From positions 480,631,925-480,695,924 of the forward strand of contig CM041776.1 of assembly GCA_023374045.1 (NCBI GenBank): 64,000 nucleotides of DNA, given 5' to 3'. A model generated the notes under the pieces. It worked only from the letters and a program-made list of their open reading frames with translations, had not been told where the DNA came from and ran no database searches. Below are positions 1 to 12,200 of the stretch, piece after piece; positions within the stretch are counted from its first letter, which is position 1; each line of letters starts with the position of its first letter. The stretch comes from Limonium bicolor. Lineage: Eukaryota > Streptophyta > Magnoliopsida > Caryophyllales > Plumbaginaceae. Made by a program: the position numbers and the translations under genes.

Positions 1-2062
1 TCCCTTCGGTGTCCTAACCGAGTGTTCGTTTTAGCTCCCGTGCTCATGTCATTACGGTTGTTCGACTGTTATTAACGCAGACACCCTTCAAGGATCGCTC
101 CTGGGTGTTGGTGGCTGTGCCGTTACATCCGGCTAATGTTTATAACGTGTGTCGTCCTCTATACCGTCTTATGGTATTGTAGCTGAGTCGTCCCCTTTTG
201 GGTTGTAACGTCTCCCGTTCTTGGGTAGACTGTTTACACTTGCTCCTAGTGCTTAGGACTAGGTTTGATATCCCCTTCAATGATGGAGTGTACTTGTGGT
301 AATCTTGGGGTTGCTCTTGGGAGTTCTGTCCCGTTTGTTGAGCATTGTTAGGTTCACATTAGGCATTCGCCTTCATGTGTTTAGGCTGGGCATTCCATCC
401 AGCTGTCAGGTAATTGCTTAGATTATTTGAGACATAACCAATGTCTATACCGTTTAGTCTGTGCCTTTTGCACTTCCTAGTTTACTTCTTATCTTCAGAT
501 GGGTCTTCTGAGTTCCTTTATGCTGAATTGTCTGAGGTGTCCAGTTGTTCTGGTTTGAACTCACTGATGGTCCGTAGAACGGAGCTGACTACTTCCCGTG
601 TATCGTACGCTACACGTGCACATACGTGGGGTACCATGTTGATACGTTGCCACTTACCCAACTATATGTCGGGCCCGCAAGCTCCTTCGGAGTGCGGTTG
701 TCCCACATCCCGTAACGGGTACACTCGTAGCGTTCGTCACACGCCTAGGTGAAGTATTCTATTGTCAACTCCTCTTGTATCAATCTATGATACTCACCAT
801 AATCATGTTGGTTCGGTTTTAAAATCCAAGGTTTTTAAAAGAGGTTTGAGGTTTTGAAAAGAAAATTTTGGGTTTTAAAAATAATGGTTCGGTGTTAAAA
901 GAAATCTTTCATGGCATAGCCATGTTTGAGGTCTTGACCAAGTCTAGCCTCTCGCTGACTGGTATGTTCTAAATACAGTGGTCGGGCCGTTAGGCCTTTC
1001 CAAGGTTCCATTCTTTCAATTTCAAGATTTGTGATCCCATAGTTGCTTCATTGTAGTCACGGTACATTACTATGTACCTGTGGTGTGTTAGAGTTTCTTT
1101 ACGTATTTCTGTCCTTACTGCACTTGCCGTGGCAAGTGCGTGGTACTGGTGGTTTTTGGGTAATCCTATACCGATATCACGGTATGGTTTCCATTAGTAT
1201 TTGATAGTCCTGTCGACTCTTCCCTTGATCTCATTGATCTATAGTTGGTATACTCGATCCTTTAGGTAGCTTCTCAATGATCTTGAGTGATTGTTGATAA
1301 TCGGGATGTTTCTCCAATCCTTGGAGACTCCCATTCTATTTGGTTTAATGTCGTCCCTTGTGGCTCGTTCCACATATTTATGGTGTTTACTGAGCCTACC
1401 TTGTTTAGGCACTACTCCTGTAGTCTATCGGATTAGATTCCCGTAGAGTTCTTGTAGCGGTGAAGCTATGCTGGCAGGTATGTAACCTCATGGCGTTGTG
1501 GTTTTTGGAGTTAACCGTTCCTGACTATGTCCTTAGTCAGCTGGCATGCCGTTGGTGGTATTATTCAAGTATTACTATCCCGCAGACTTGTGTCTCGGGT
1601 TCTGTCATCACTCCTTTTCCATTTCACTGCATGGTTGTCTAGCTAGGTCTCGCGAATGCTAAGCACGTCGCCCCATGCTGTTGTAAGTTGCAGCCTCCTC
1701 GTGGTTGGAGTGCTCGTTCAACCGCTGTTGAGTGCGGGTATTGTGGTTTAACCGGGATCCATTTCCGGCTTCCAATCCTTGGAATTTACTATATGTCGGT
1801 TCTTGTTTACTGGGTGATTGCTTCACAACTGCCAGATCGGGTTTCCCCGAGTATGAGAGGACTTTCCTTCTCTCTGGCGTCCTTTCCCAAGTTATACAGT
1901 GGGGTTCGCGGCGGCGGGACTGGTATTGTAGGTATCCGGTACTCACCGGTAGTTCCTAACTAGCATATCTCTAATGCTAACACTCAGCCCTTAGCCCTAG
2001 GCTTCTAATTCCTAACTCGGTATTCCTAGACTCGGTATTTCCAGTCATCAGAGCGATACTTC
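1..2062 (-). mobile_element. Family A copy A1: partial decayed internal region (5' side)
   Basis: This is the 5' part of the body of a minus-strand LTR retrotransposon, read from the primer site at 2062 leftwards to the window edge. It aligns by eye with the bodies of A2 and the tandem units: the stretch with cacccttcaagg at 85 matches 36847, the block at 600-730 matches 21590-21740, and a stretch near 960-1010 matches 23690-23740. No open frame encodes a recognisable gag or pol protein. Compared with A2, about 1.9 kb is missing between roughly 780 and 950; the gap is occupied by a repetitive filler rich in ggttttaaaa. The rest of the element lies left of the window. Confidence 0.7.
800..930. 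repeat. Low-complexity filler (ggttttaaaa-like) at an internal deletion of A1
   Basis: About four imperfect copies of a ggttttaaaa-like word lie in this stretch. It sits where A1 lacks about 1.9 kb that A2 retains. It looks like filler DNA at a deletion point, but slippage of a short seed is also possible. Confidence 0.45.
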
Positions 2063-2074
2063 GCTCTGATACCA
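2062..2074 (-). other. Primer binding site of A1 (initiator Met tRNA type)
   Basis: On the minus strand this reads TGGTATCAGAGCG, the plant initiator Met tRNA primer site of many Ty1 and Ty3 elements. It starts five bases after the LTR's terminal ...GTGTTACA, which fixes the orientation as minus and the LTR on its right as the 5' LTR. Confidence 0.88.
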
Positions 2075-2521
2075 CTTTTTGTAACACCCCTACTATTAAT
2101 ACAGTCATTAACGTCCAATCTCCTTACTCATCAGATACTCGCAGCGGATATATGCTTACATACAATGGGTGATACAATGCCGTTAGTCACCCACGTGACT
2201 AACCAGGCTACTGATTCTACATACAGCATCGGTCTGATGGACCGGAATCCCGAGTACTACAAATCTACAATGCATTCTCCATCTACCAAATGCTACTACA
2301 ATCTCCATTCAATACAATACTCCAAGCACAATACATTATAATACATACCGAGTTTACTAAGATCCTTATACAATGTACTATCTCTTTAAGGTTCATACAT
2401 ACTCGCTAAGAGACTACTTGCTACCCGTTCCTCACACGCTACTTACTTCCAAATATCAGGATGTGCCTCCGGTCTCTTTCTTGACCATATTCGTTTCGGG
2501 TACCTGCACACTAAAAAATGT

Positions 2522-2533
2522 CCCCCGAAGGGG
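2522..2533 (-). promoter_or_regulatory. Conserved GC clamp near the 3' end of the A1 LTR
   Basis: The sequence cccccgaagggg can form a short GC stem and is followed by tcagc. The same clamp occurs about 370-440 bp from the LTR 3' end in A2 and in all four tandem-unit LTRs, with changed but still paired bases. A role at the R/U5 boundary is an inference. Confidence 0.4.
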
Positions 2534-3715
2534 TCAGCTTTCGCCGAGCATGATAACCGCATACCCCGCGTACTAGTGAGGGTACGCCGACCACTTGGTC
2601 GAATACATGCGGTTCATTTTCATACAACATACATGCATACATACTCTTATACACAATACATGAATACTTACCCAAGCATACACACATACACTTCACTACA
2701 TACAAGGAATACAATATAACCATCAAATACATACTTACCTTCTTCCGAATACATATACCCAATACATACACAATTCACAATACGGGTTAGCTTCATTGGT
2801 CCACCCGGGTTAATCGGGTGGAGATTACTCTTTTACTCATTACTTCATACATACGCATACATACTCATTCTCATACTCATACATACTTACTTACTCTTAC
2901 TCTTACTCATGTTAAGTCGTCGGGACCTCCGGCCCGGGGACTACTCCGTCCCACCACCGGGATTTACTTGGTTCACCAATCCAGGATGCTACCCACTTAA
3001 GGGATTTGGGCCGTGGACCAGCTTACGAACCAGGAATCGGATCCAACCTCTTGTGTCACCTCATCCTCACGCGTGGCCGAAGCTATATCGGACTTGTACT
3101 CATTCCAATTTACTCACTTAAGTTAGGAGTTAGATAGTTAGGAATTAGCACAAGTCAACATTCAAGCCACATTTACAAATACAATGCCCAATATACATTC
3201 ATACTAAATATAATACAATACATAAGTACAATACAAGATTCATTTACACCATATCATCATCCATACATTTCATGAATTATACAAACTATTGTTCAAGAGA
3301 AATATACCAAGAACAATATACACAAACACAAGTAAGTGCAATATAGTCCGATTCGTGCATTTATCTTATTAGGTGATCAAGTAAGCACACAAATCGGGGT
3401 AACCAGATTAGGATACAGGGCATGAAGAAATCATACCTTTCACCGTTGTATATGTATCCCAACGTTCCTCCGGTGTTCACAAAACAATTCCTATTATATA
3501 CATGCAATTGAATGATTAAATCTAGCTATCATTATCTTAACTCAATTGCTCTTAGTATGTTTACTAATTCATACTTACTTAGTCCTTATGCTTCCTACAC
3601 TTACACATTACGTACTTATTTTCATTACCTTAAGTTTTACTTTCTTACTTAACTTAGGTTTACTTTCTTACATGTACATGTATATGTGGATATACATACA
3701 TATACATATATACAT

Positions 3716-3721
<6 letters not shown>

Positions 3722-3751
<30 letters not shown>
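3722..3751. repeat. (AT)15 microsatellite
   Basis: A pure AT dinucleotide run lies inside the A1 LTR, just before the 71 bp palindromic repeats. It is absent from the same place in the other family A LTRs. Confidence 0.95.
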
Positions 3752-3753
<2 letters not shown>

Positions 3754-3784
3754 TCATTATTTAAATATCTTTTTTTTTTGTCAG

Positions 3785-4114
3785 GACCGGACTTGCGACC
3801 GACCTTGCAAGTCCGGTCCATTCCAGTAGCTCAGGTTACGGAAATTTTTCTGGCCGACCGGACTTGCATGTCCGGTCGCAAGTCCGGTCCATTCCAGTAG
3901 CTCGGGTTACGGAAATTTTTCTGGCCGACCGGACTTGCATGTCCGGTCGCAAGTCCGGTCCATTCCAGTAGGTTTCATCGGGAAATTTTTCTGGTCCGAC
4001 CGGACTTGCAAGTCCGGTCGCAAGTCCGGTCGATTCCAGTAGCATCCTGACGGGAAAATTTTCAGCTCGACCGGACTTGCAAGTCCGGTCGCAAGTCCGG
4101 TCCAGCCCAGTATT
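3785..4114. repeat. Five-copy 71 bp tandem repeat with perfect palindromes
   Basis: The word gaccggacttgc starts at 3785, 3856, 3927, 3998 and 4069, an exact 71 bp period, with the last copy cut short. Copies 4 and 5 contain the perfect 22 bp palindrome made of gaccggacttg and its reverse complement; copies 2 and 3 keep 8 bp arms around a 6 bp centre. The repeat is GC-rich in an AT-rich LTR and falls where other family A LTRs carry different GC-rich dyad modules. Confidence 0.95.
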
Positions 4115-6292
4115 TGCATTTTAATTTCTGTTTTCAGTCCTCTCTTTCACCCATTACTTCCCCATTGTTCCTACACTTAATCCCACATGTTATAACACTA
4201 ATTAAACCTCCTAATACACCTTAGTTCATCCACCAAACTCTTTACTAAATCCATCAATCAATCTTACACCAATTCCTCAATCCTTTTCCTACCAATGTAA
4301 CAGTTTTTGTTCTACCTATGCTACAGATTTTTGTTGCAACTTCTACACTCAATACTTCCTCTATCAATGTCACTCCTAGCATCCCAAATACATCTCCAAC
4401 AACTACAACATCTATACCCAAGTCCAACACTCTTTTTACCAATTCTTACACCCTAATTTTTCCTAACTTCTCCATACTTCCTTATACCCTTTTGCTACAG
4501 ATTTTCACACTCCTTGTTTCTCTTACCACAACTACCTCTTCATCACTACTAAACATACCTACTAACTCCAATACACACCTTGGTTCTCCCATTCACCAAG
4601 TCAACCATAAGTGTACATTTCCTACCAAAAATTTGCCATAGTTCACCTACAATTCTCACTTATCCACACATACTCATTATCACCAACATCATTCCTATTC
4701 TAGCCACACCCATACAAGGGTCCTACCAGCAACACAAAGAAATCTTAATACATCATTATCTCCCCAAAACACAATATCAATACACATATACCATTCTTTG
4801 GCTCTAAGGCCTACAATTCACATACCAATGCACAAATACTCAAACTTACTCACAATTACCCAAACTTCCAATACTACAATACCAATACATATAGTTTAGG
4901 TTCTTTCATTTGCTTACCCATTCCCATTACTCCAATGCACTATAATTTAACATGAGTGAAGATCTCTTACCTTGAGCTTTTATTTCCTTCAATCCCTCTT
5001 CATTTCTCCTTCTCTCTTTCTTGTTCAAATCGGCCATATGGGGAATGGAGTTATCAAACTCCATTCCCACCACCCAAAGCACATAAAACAAGTGCACTTA
5101 ATCTACTAATCCTTAAATTAATGCTAATTCATTTAAAGTGTTAAACACAAATTTCTAGGGTTTACCTTTTGAAGCTTTTAAGAGGGTTTTTAGCCCTTGG
5201 TTCAAGAAGGTGAATCCACCACCATTGCAAGGTTGATATTATGCTCAAAAGAGAGAGAGAAAACAAGGCATTACAAGGAGGTAAAAATCGGCTATGAAGC
5301 AAGGTGGAGAAAACATGAGTTTTTCATGTAGATTTTTACCTTGTTGGAAAGAGGAGACTCCAAGCTTTACATTGGTGCCATTTTCTCTTTGAATGGGGAA
5401 AACCCATGGAGATGAAACTCATCCTTTTCGAATTTTGAAAAGAGAGAATGATAGAGGAGGATGAGGGGATTACAAATATGTAATTATTTTTGTGATTGGA
5501 GCTCAAATGGAGGTAGAGCATGGGAGAGAAGATGATGCCATTGTTGTTGTTGGGGGAGCTTGGAAATCGCCCAAAACCAGAGGAGAGAGGGAGAGAAATC
5601 GATGGTGAGGAAGGAGAGGGGTGAGAGAGTAGAGTTAGTGAGTGAGGAGAGAGAGAAGGGATAAAGTAGTTTTCTCTTTTTGCTTTTTCTTTTGGCTCTC
5701 TTATTTAATTAGCTAGTTACATGTGTGTGGTGAGGGAGTTATTTGACTATTAAAAATCGGTCCCCCCTACAGTTATATTAGCTGGAGCGTTTTTCTTCTT
5801 TTACAGAAAACGCTCATTATTTTACCCGGTTTAGGTACTATTCACTAACCGGGCCCGTTTTCCGGAATTTCCTCGTTTAACTATTCTTATTAGTTATTAA
5901 GCTTCCATAAATGCTTAATAATTATTATTTAATGATTTATAATTTTCACGGGTCCGTTTGACCACTTAAAGTCACGTTTTCGGGTTCTCTCGAAAAACGT
6001 GCTCTAAAGCTCTATTGGTGTTTTAATTCATTATTTGGATCCGTTTTCTTCGGGAGTTGATCCCATATATTATTTAGGTCTTATTAAACCTTTGGAATCC
6101 ATATAATACGCTAACCGAGGTCTCATACCTCCTATGGTTATTTAACGCTTATTTAGCGTTTTTTTCGCTTTTTAAGCGTTTCTTTATTTCTTTCGGATTT
6201 ATTTTCCTTACAAACATTAATTAGGCATTGTTAGGCCCTTAAATACATATTAGAATTATGTTAATCCCTGCATTTAAGTTCGGGGTATTTCA

Positions 6293-7432
6293 CTTGTGGG
6301 TAGGCTCTAAGGCCTGAATGAACTAGAAGAGAGGCACATGGGCCGGAATGATTCATGAGCTGCGAATTGGCGCCTAGGCCGAAATGTTTAGAGAATGTAA
6401 CACTTGGGTCCGAATGTGTTTGGGCTAGAAATGAGGTAAATGGGCTATAATGATTTCTGAGCCATACCTAGATGTGGATTGTAACTTGGGCCGAAGACTA
6501 AACGAATGATTCTGATTGGGCCTCGAAGATGTTACCTAGATCTAGGAATTTGGGCCAAAGCCCGAATGACAAGTTTTCCTAGACTAGAATGGGCCTTTGT
6601 GCTGAAATGGTTTTCAGAGAAAAGGCTTGATTGATTTTTTGAGTCTTGTGGATTACTTCAAGTTTGAGTGGATTTCTTTTTCATGGGCCTAGAACTAAAT
6701 GGATAATTCAAATTGAGCTGAAAGAGAAATCACCTAGATCTAAGGTTTTGGGCCAAAGCCCAAACAAATGACTCACACATTTAAACCAAGCAGGGCCCTT
6801 GGGCCGTAAACACTTAAGCCGCAAATTCGGGTTAGGCTAAGTTGATGTAGGAAAGTTCCTATCAATTTCTAAGCTTGGTAGTGGGCGATCATACAAGCAA
6901 ACACGGCTCACACAAGTTCAACATGTCCTCACTTGGTGCTTATCCAATTCGGGTATGGATCGATCCGGAGAGGTGCTTGGGGCGTGGGCCCAGGTCACCA
7001 CAAAGGAATAGGGCTTGCACGCTTCTCTTTGGGCTTCCCCACTTTTCTCACATCACCATGAGGTGTGCTACGGTCGGGTCTTTGAATGACCAAAAAAGTC
7101 TAGGTAAGGGCACTGCCAGAAAAATGCTTGGGGCTAAAGCCCATGTATTAAGGGGATGTGGTTAGACGACATCCTCCTCTTTTCCCTCACTTATTCACAT
7201 CACCTTAAAAGGTGTGAGTTCCTGACAGGGGACCCTAAGGCGGATCCCGGGGTGAAATCGGCTTGCGTGGACCCTCGCTCTCATATGATGCAAAGGTGCA
7301 GAAAATTAAATTGCGCACGAAAGTAAACAAACAATGTAATAAAAGCCGTAATAAACAATTTCAAGTTAAGCCCTCTTTCCTAAAATTAAACAAATTAACT
7401 TTAAGAGTTTGTCCCCAGCAGAGTCGCCATTC
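6293..7432 (-). mobile_element. Element C (Tat/Ogre-like): 5' leader of internal region
   Basis: Read on the minus strand, this follows C's primer site and runs leftwards until A1's LTR interrupts it. No open frame resembles gag or pol, as expected for a long untranslated leader. From 6300 to 6850 the plus strand has a quasi-repeat of TGGGCC...GAATG words every few tens of bases. The abrupt change at 6292/6293 marks A1's insertion; the target-site duplication cannot be tested because A1's other end is outside the window. Confidence 0.6.
7412..7429 (-). other. Primer binding site of element C (Tat/Ogre type)
   Basis: The minus strand reads TGGCGACTCTGCTGGGGA three bases after the LTR's terminal CTCACA. 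This resembles the primer site of Tat/Ogre-lineage Ty3/gypsy elements, which has been assigned to an arginine tRNA in described members. The tRNA identity here is not tested. Confidence 0.7.
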
Positions 7433-9232
7433 TGTGAGCCTCGATTTTAAACCCAATCCTATGCTGATTAAGTTGATTAGGATCTGATCGGGTTTTAGGT
7501 CCACTTATATCATAAGTTTAATAACTAAGTCATATAACCACAATTATTAAAACCTAAGTTAGCTCACTGGAACCTATTATGAGTCACCACCTAATTTTAA
7601 CCTAGATCAAATTAGGAAAGGAGAGTTCGGGTTCGGGGGCTTGATATTCGACTTATTTAGGGTTCAAATTACTTTCATTACCCCTCATAGGTCGTTTTTC
7701 CTCTACTTAGTTTAATTACGGCTTATTACAAAGTCGTTTTAACCTAAATGCGCAGGATTCTGATTTTTTTAGTATTTTTGATATTTTTTGACAGAAAATT
7801 AAAGTGAAAATTAAAATTACCTAAGCTAGGGTTTCGGAGGCAGAATTAAGTCGAATTTTGTTTCCGTCCGTGGACACAGACCTAATGTTCAAACCCACGG
7901 ACCCTAGTTAACCTAGTTATACAAAAAAAGTCAAATTGAAAAGAAAATGAAAATTTGAAAAGTCTGGGGCCACGGACAGGGCATCCGTGGGCCCGGACAT
8001 AAGTTGAAAAAAACCTAGAAAATACAAAAATTTAATTCCCCCCGCGGTCCGAGGGTGTTCGAGGCCTCGGACAGGCCGTCCGGGACCCCGAACACGCTGT
8101 CAGTAGGCTCAGACCACCCTCAGACGGCGGCGTTATGGTGGTCCCCGGCGGTGTTTTCGGCTCAAAATTTATGGACGTGCTCCTTGAAAGATTTAAAAGA
8201 TGTTAGCAATCAAAAGATTTCAATTTGAAGTCAGAATAATGACGAAACTTAGCAAATAATTTAAAGGGCAGATACAAAGAAAAACACTTACTCAGGAGCC
8301 GAAAAGGTTCGGTTTGATTCCAAATTTCAATAGAGTGTTAATGAAGTCGAGCGGAGTTAGAAAACCTGAATTCTAACTTGTTTTGCCTTCGGATTCGAGG
8401 TGTTTCTTCACGTCGGGAATCTTCGGAGGCCTCGTGGATACCGGTTCTGAATTGAGATCGACCCAAGCTTCTGACTCTTGAGAATTGGTGGTGTTCTTCA
8501 CGTTTTAGTGGTGGTTTGATGGTGATTTGATGATTGTGGATGTAACAGGAGGTGAAGAATGTGTTTTGGTGTTAATTTTGGTGAGATTTCGGTGTTTGAT
8601 TGTGACTTGGGAGTTCAAAACGTGGAGAGAATGAGACGGCTGGCTTCTTTTATTGTCTAGGGTTCTTAGAGCTCATGTGATTCTGATTTTATCAAGAGAT
8701 TTGCTCCTTTATATTGACTTTCTTAAAGATAGAAAAAATCTAGTAAAAATGAGATTTTTCGGAACTTTAATTAAGTGAATTCCAAAAAGAATCTAACTAA
8801 GATATTTTAGCCATGTGCCAAGGATGATAATTATGATTGTTCTGAGGTGGAATCGAATTTTTTAAATATTGGAATATTTTTAAATTCAATTTCTCGTCAG
8901 ATTCAATCAGAAATTGCTAGAAAATTATTGAAATTTGAAAAATCAAAATTCCAATGCCATTATGCCCAAAATGACATCCTCTATCATGGGTTAAAATTTC
9001 AAAGCATTTCGGATTGATTTGACCCTTCTTCGGAGGAGAGAGAAAGCCTATAGGAGGTCCTAATGGCCTCGAAAATAATGAAAATACCCCCGAGGATGAC
9101 TGAACTGCCCCTAGTGCTCCGGAATGCGCCGATCGGACCGGGAATCACCACCATTTGACCTAAGTGCTTCTCACAACACTAAAGCTTAACAAACCCTAAA
9201 CCGGGGGGGGGTTTGAAATTTCGGGTATAACA
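7433..9232 (-). mobile_element. Element C (Tat/Ogre-like): 5' LTR, 1.8 kb
   Basis: The plus strand runs TGTGAGCC ... GGGTATAACA, so the sense strand begins TGTTATACCCGAAATTTC and ends CTCACA, typical TG...CA ends. The length is 1800 bp, and the primer site lies directly left. A GC-rich block with many CCGGAC/GTCCG dyads occupies about 7860-8150. The right boundary at 9232 meets LTR-B sequence, so C inserted into B's LTR. A run of nine G at 9203-9211 lies just inside the 5' end. Confidence 0.78.
7860..8150. repeat. GC-rich dyad-rich module in the C LTR
   Basis: Repeated short inverted words (gtccgtgg/ccacgga, ggtccgagg/cctcggac, gtccgggacc) cluster here in an otherwise AT-rich LTR. It is similar in style, but not in sequence, to modules in the A and B LTRs. 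Confidence 0.5.
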
Positions 9233-12200
9233 AAGAGTTAATTAAGGGCTAGTAATTAAATGATAAAGACTAATGATCTTAATTCATTAAGGATTGTATA
9301 ACCTATAAACATACATACATAAAGAAATATGTATAGTCCAAAATGGTAACTAAACCCCACATGAAATAATGGACTAACGAGAGAACATTATAAGGAGAAA
9401 TCAACTCCTAAATTTAATGTAACAAGTAATACATTAATACATGAATTAAGGACACAAATTATGAAAGAAAACCATGTAACATATTTTATATAGTCAAAAT
9501 AATTTATAAGTGCAATAAACACTTAAAAATACACCTTAGGATAAGGTAACAACATGTGTTACAGCCTAACACATGAAACAAGTCCAAAATGTACAATATT
9601 GAAGTCATAATATTAAAATCACACAAAAATACCAAAATACCACTCCATAAGATATTGTGGCCGGTTTTCCTCGGTCAATAAGAGATCATTTTCAATTTGA
9701 TGACTTAGAAAATATTTCCCTTAAGAAAGGACATTAGTCATCCATCTCATTTGCCAACTTTAATCCTTGCCACTTAAGTAAAAATCAACTCACCTTTTCT
9801 CCCTCCTCACTCTTTATTGGCTCCAGCACTCCATCTTCTTCTTCTTCCTTGAGTTTCATCTTCTTCCTTTTATTTTCTTCAAGAACTCAACCATGGCATA
9901 TATGGCGTAGTGAGCTATGTTCACCCTTTTCACTTAAATCTTCCTCCTTGATCTACAAGGAAAGGAGTACATAGATCCACCTTTTCCTTTGACTAAAAAC
10001 TGAAATTCCAACAATTTTTGGAGGAAAAATTTCAACAACAACACAAGATGGAGCCAAGCTAAGTTCCTGCAACCTTAAGGTATAAAAATGTGCTTTAAGC
10101 TTCAAGCCCTCCTTTACTATATTTTTAACTGAAGTGTGAGCTTCTTCTAACTCATTTTCTTCACCCTTTTCATACACAAAATCATGGTCTTCATTAAGCT
10201 TCATGATGGCCGAAATAGCCAAGTTTCTACCTAAGGTAAAGTCTTGAAATTTAGGGTTTTTCAAGCTTAAATCATCTTCTACCTTTAGATCTTCCAAGGA
10301 TCTAACCTTTGGCTTATTATTTTTAGCCTTGGTTGAGATATTGAAGAGGAAAAACCTAACTTTGGGCTACAAGGTAAGATCTTACTCTTTAGGGTTTCTT
10401 TTTGTGCTTTAAGCCTTAGATCTTCCCTTTGTTATGTTACGGTTTCATAAGATCATAACTTTGTTCTTCATTATATTCTTGTAAACATGGAAGAAGGGGA
10501 ACTCAAAAAACCCTAGGAGTTTGGCCCAAAAGATTAAGGAATCAAAAGGAGAAAAATCTACCTTAAGAAGGGTAAATCTCTAAACTAAGCCTTTGAGCTT
10601 GTTGACTACCATTTTAGCTTAAGATTAATACACATATCTAAAATTAACCTATTGCTAATATAGGGATGAATGTTGTGGGGGAAAAATCAAGCTTTGGATC
10701 TTAAGGTTAATATTCTAACCTTAATGCTCATTTTATGTTATAAAGTTGTTCTATGTTAAGAATTGATTATGGCCGAGGGTTAAGTGTTAAAAATGGGTTA
10801 ATTTAACCTAATAATTTACATAAAATTGTATTTAAACATTTGGTTAAGTTAACTAATCACTTAAGCGCTTAAATGACCATTTTACAAAGTTTAAGTGGTT
10901 AATATGTAAAAGCCAAAACTTAGGGGTATGAAAGTAATTTAGCCGAGAGAGAACTTGTATTTATGGACATTTTGATTACATTTAAAGTTTATATTATAGT
11001 TTGTGTAATGGCCAAATGTTTAGGCTTGTTTTATAAGCTTTTTCATATATTTAATTCTTTAAAAGCATAAGTTATAATGTTATATTGTAAGATGCAAAAA
11101 AAATGAGTTTATAAGGGTTGTTTGCGTGATTTAACATGAAACAAAAGTTTGTTGATATTTAGGAAGTGTTTGGACTAAGTTAAGGACACAAATTGACTTT
11201 ATAATAAATTATAAGTTATTTAATGACTTAAGGATTATAAGGATCAAATATAGATTGCTTAATGCAAAAGAAATTAAGTTTGGGTGCTGGGTAGTATATG
11301 AGTTGGAATTTTGGGGATTAGATTAAAAATAATGAAAGTTATAAGTTTAAATCAAGTTTTGGAGTTAATTGTTATAAAACTTGTAGGCCAATTTATAATT
11401 TCTAGGAAATAATGAGAAGTATAGGATAAACTTGATCAATGCTAGTTGGAGATAGATTTGATCGAAATTGGGAAGAAATGTTGAAGTTTAAAATTGAATA
11501 AGAATTATAGTATATTTGTAAGATTATAAAACTAGTGGGGTAAAACCATAAATATGGGAAAATTAATGTAGAAACTGAAAAAAACACTGGGGTCTGCTCG
11601 GGAATTTCCGAAAGTATAATGGGGAGTTTGGAATTAACTGAATAAGGAATTAAAAATAAGAGATAACTGGAATTAGTGGAAAATTGTAAAGATTAGAAAA
11701 TATATGGGGCTAAACCGTAAATAAGGAAAATTCTGGGGTGAATTTGAATTATAGACTGTTTAGGTGCTGTTTGGAAATTGGAAGTGAAACTTTGGAATAA
11801 TTAAGTGGGAAATTAAAAATATATGTTATATAAGTATACAGGGATTAAATTGTAAACTTTGGATGACATTTGGGCAAATGATGTAATAATAAGCAAAAAC
11901 ATTGGAGTATATGAACATGTGAGTGCGTGACATACTAGATAAATACCCAAGAGACTAATAGAATTGTTATGTAACATTTGGATGGATAATAACACACAAA
12001 TATAATAAATGTAAGTGTATATATAAAGAGAGAGAATAAAATAAACTAGGAAGATTAATGTAATGTAAGTGTAACATTGAAACTTAAGGGAACAAACTCA
12101 TGTTAATATATAATTGAAGGATTAGAACTTTGGAATGATTAAATAAGAGTTTGAAGTTAAATATAATTGAGATTGGATTGTAAAGTTGGAATTACTTAGA

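Larger units (their letters stand above)
2080..6292 (-). mobile_element. Family A copy A1: 5' LTR, 4.2 kb
   Basis: The plus strand runs TGTAACACCCC ... GGGGTATTTCA, so on the sense (minus) strand the LTR starts TGAAATACCCC and ends GGGGTGTTACA, a TG...CA terminus with short inverted ends. The length is 4213 bp. It shares order and scattered identity with the LTRs at 15111-19674 and 29119-33736 but is well diverged from both, so it is a separate subfamily. Inside are a TA microsatellite, a five-copy 71 bp palindromic repeat, a conserved GC hairpin near the 3' end (about 2522) and two splice-donor-like motifs (about 5162 and 5335). No coding region is supported. Confidence 0.85.

Noticed and set aside
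2818..3764. His/Thr/Tyr-rich frames over catac and tata runs
   Set aside because: They are low-complexity translations of simple sequence in the LTR.
3785..4114. CRISPR-like appearance of regular palindromic repeats
   Set aside because: The whole 71 bp period is repeated, including the spacers, so there are no unique spacers. It lies in a plant LTR and no cas-like gene is near.
4254..4641. Frames rich in Thr, Ser and Leu in the A1 LTR
   Set aside because: They come from C/T/A-biased LTR sequence. There is no known motif, and frames on both strands overlap.
9953..10297. A 114-codon minus-strand frame in LTR-B
   Set aside because: It matches no family I recognise, is antisense to the LTR, and is not preserved at the homologous place in the 3' LTR (about 27900-28250).
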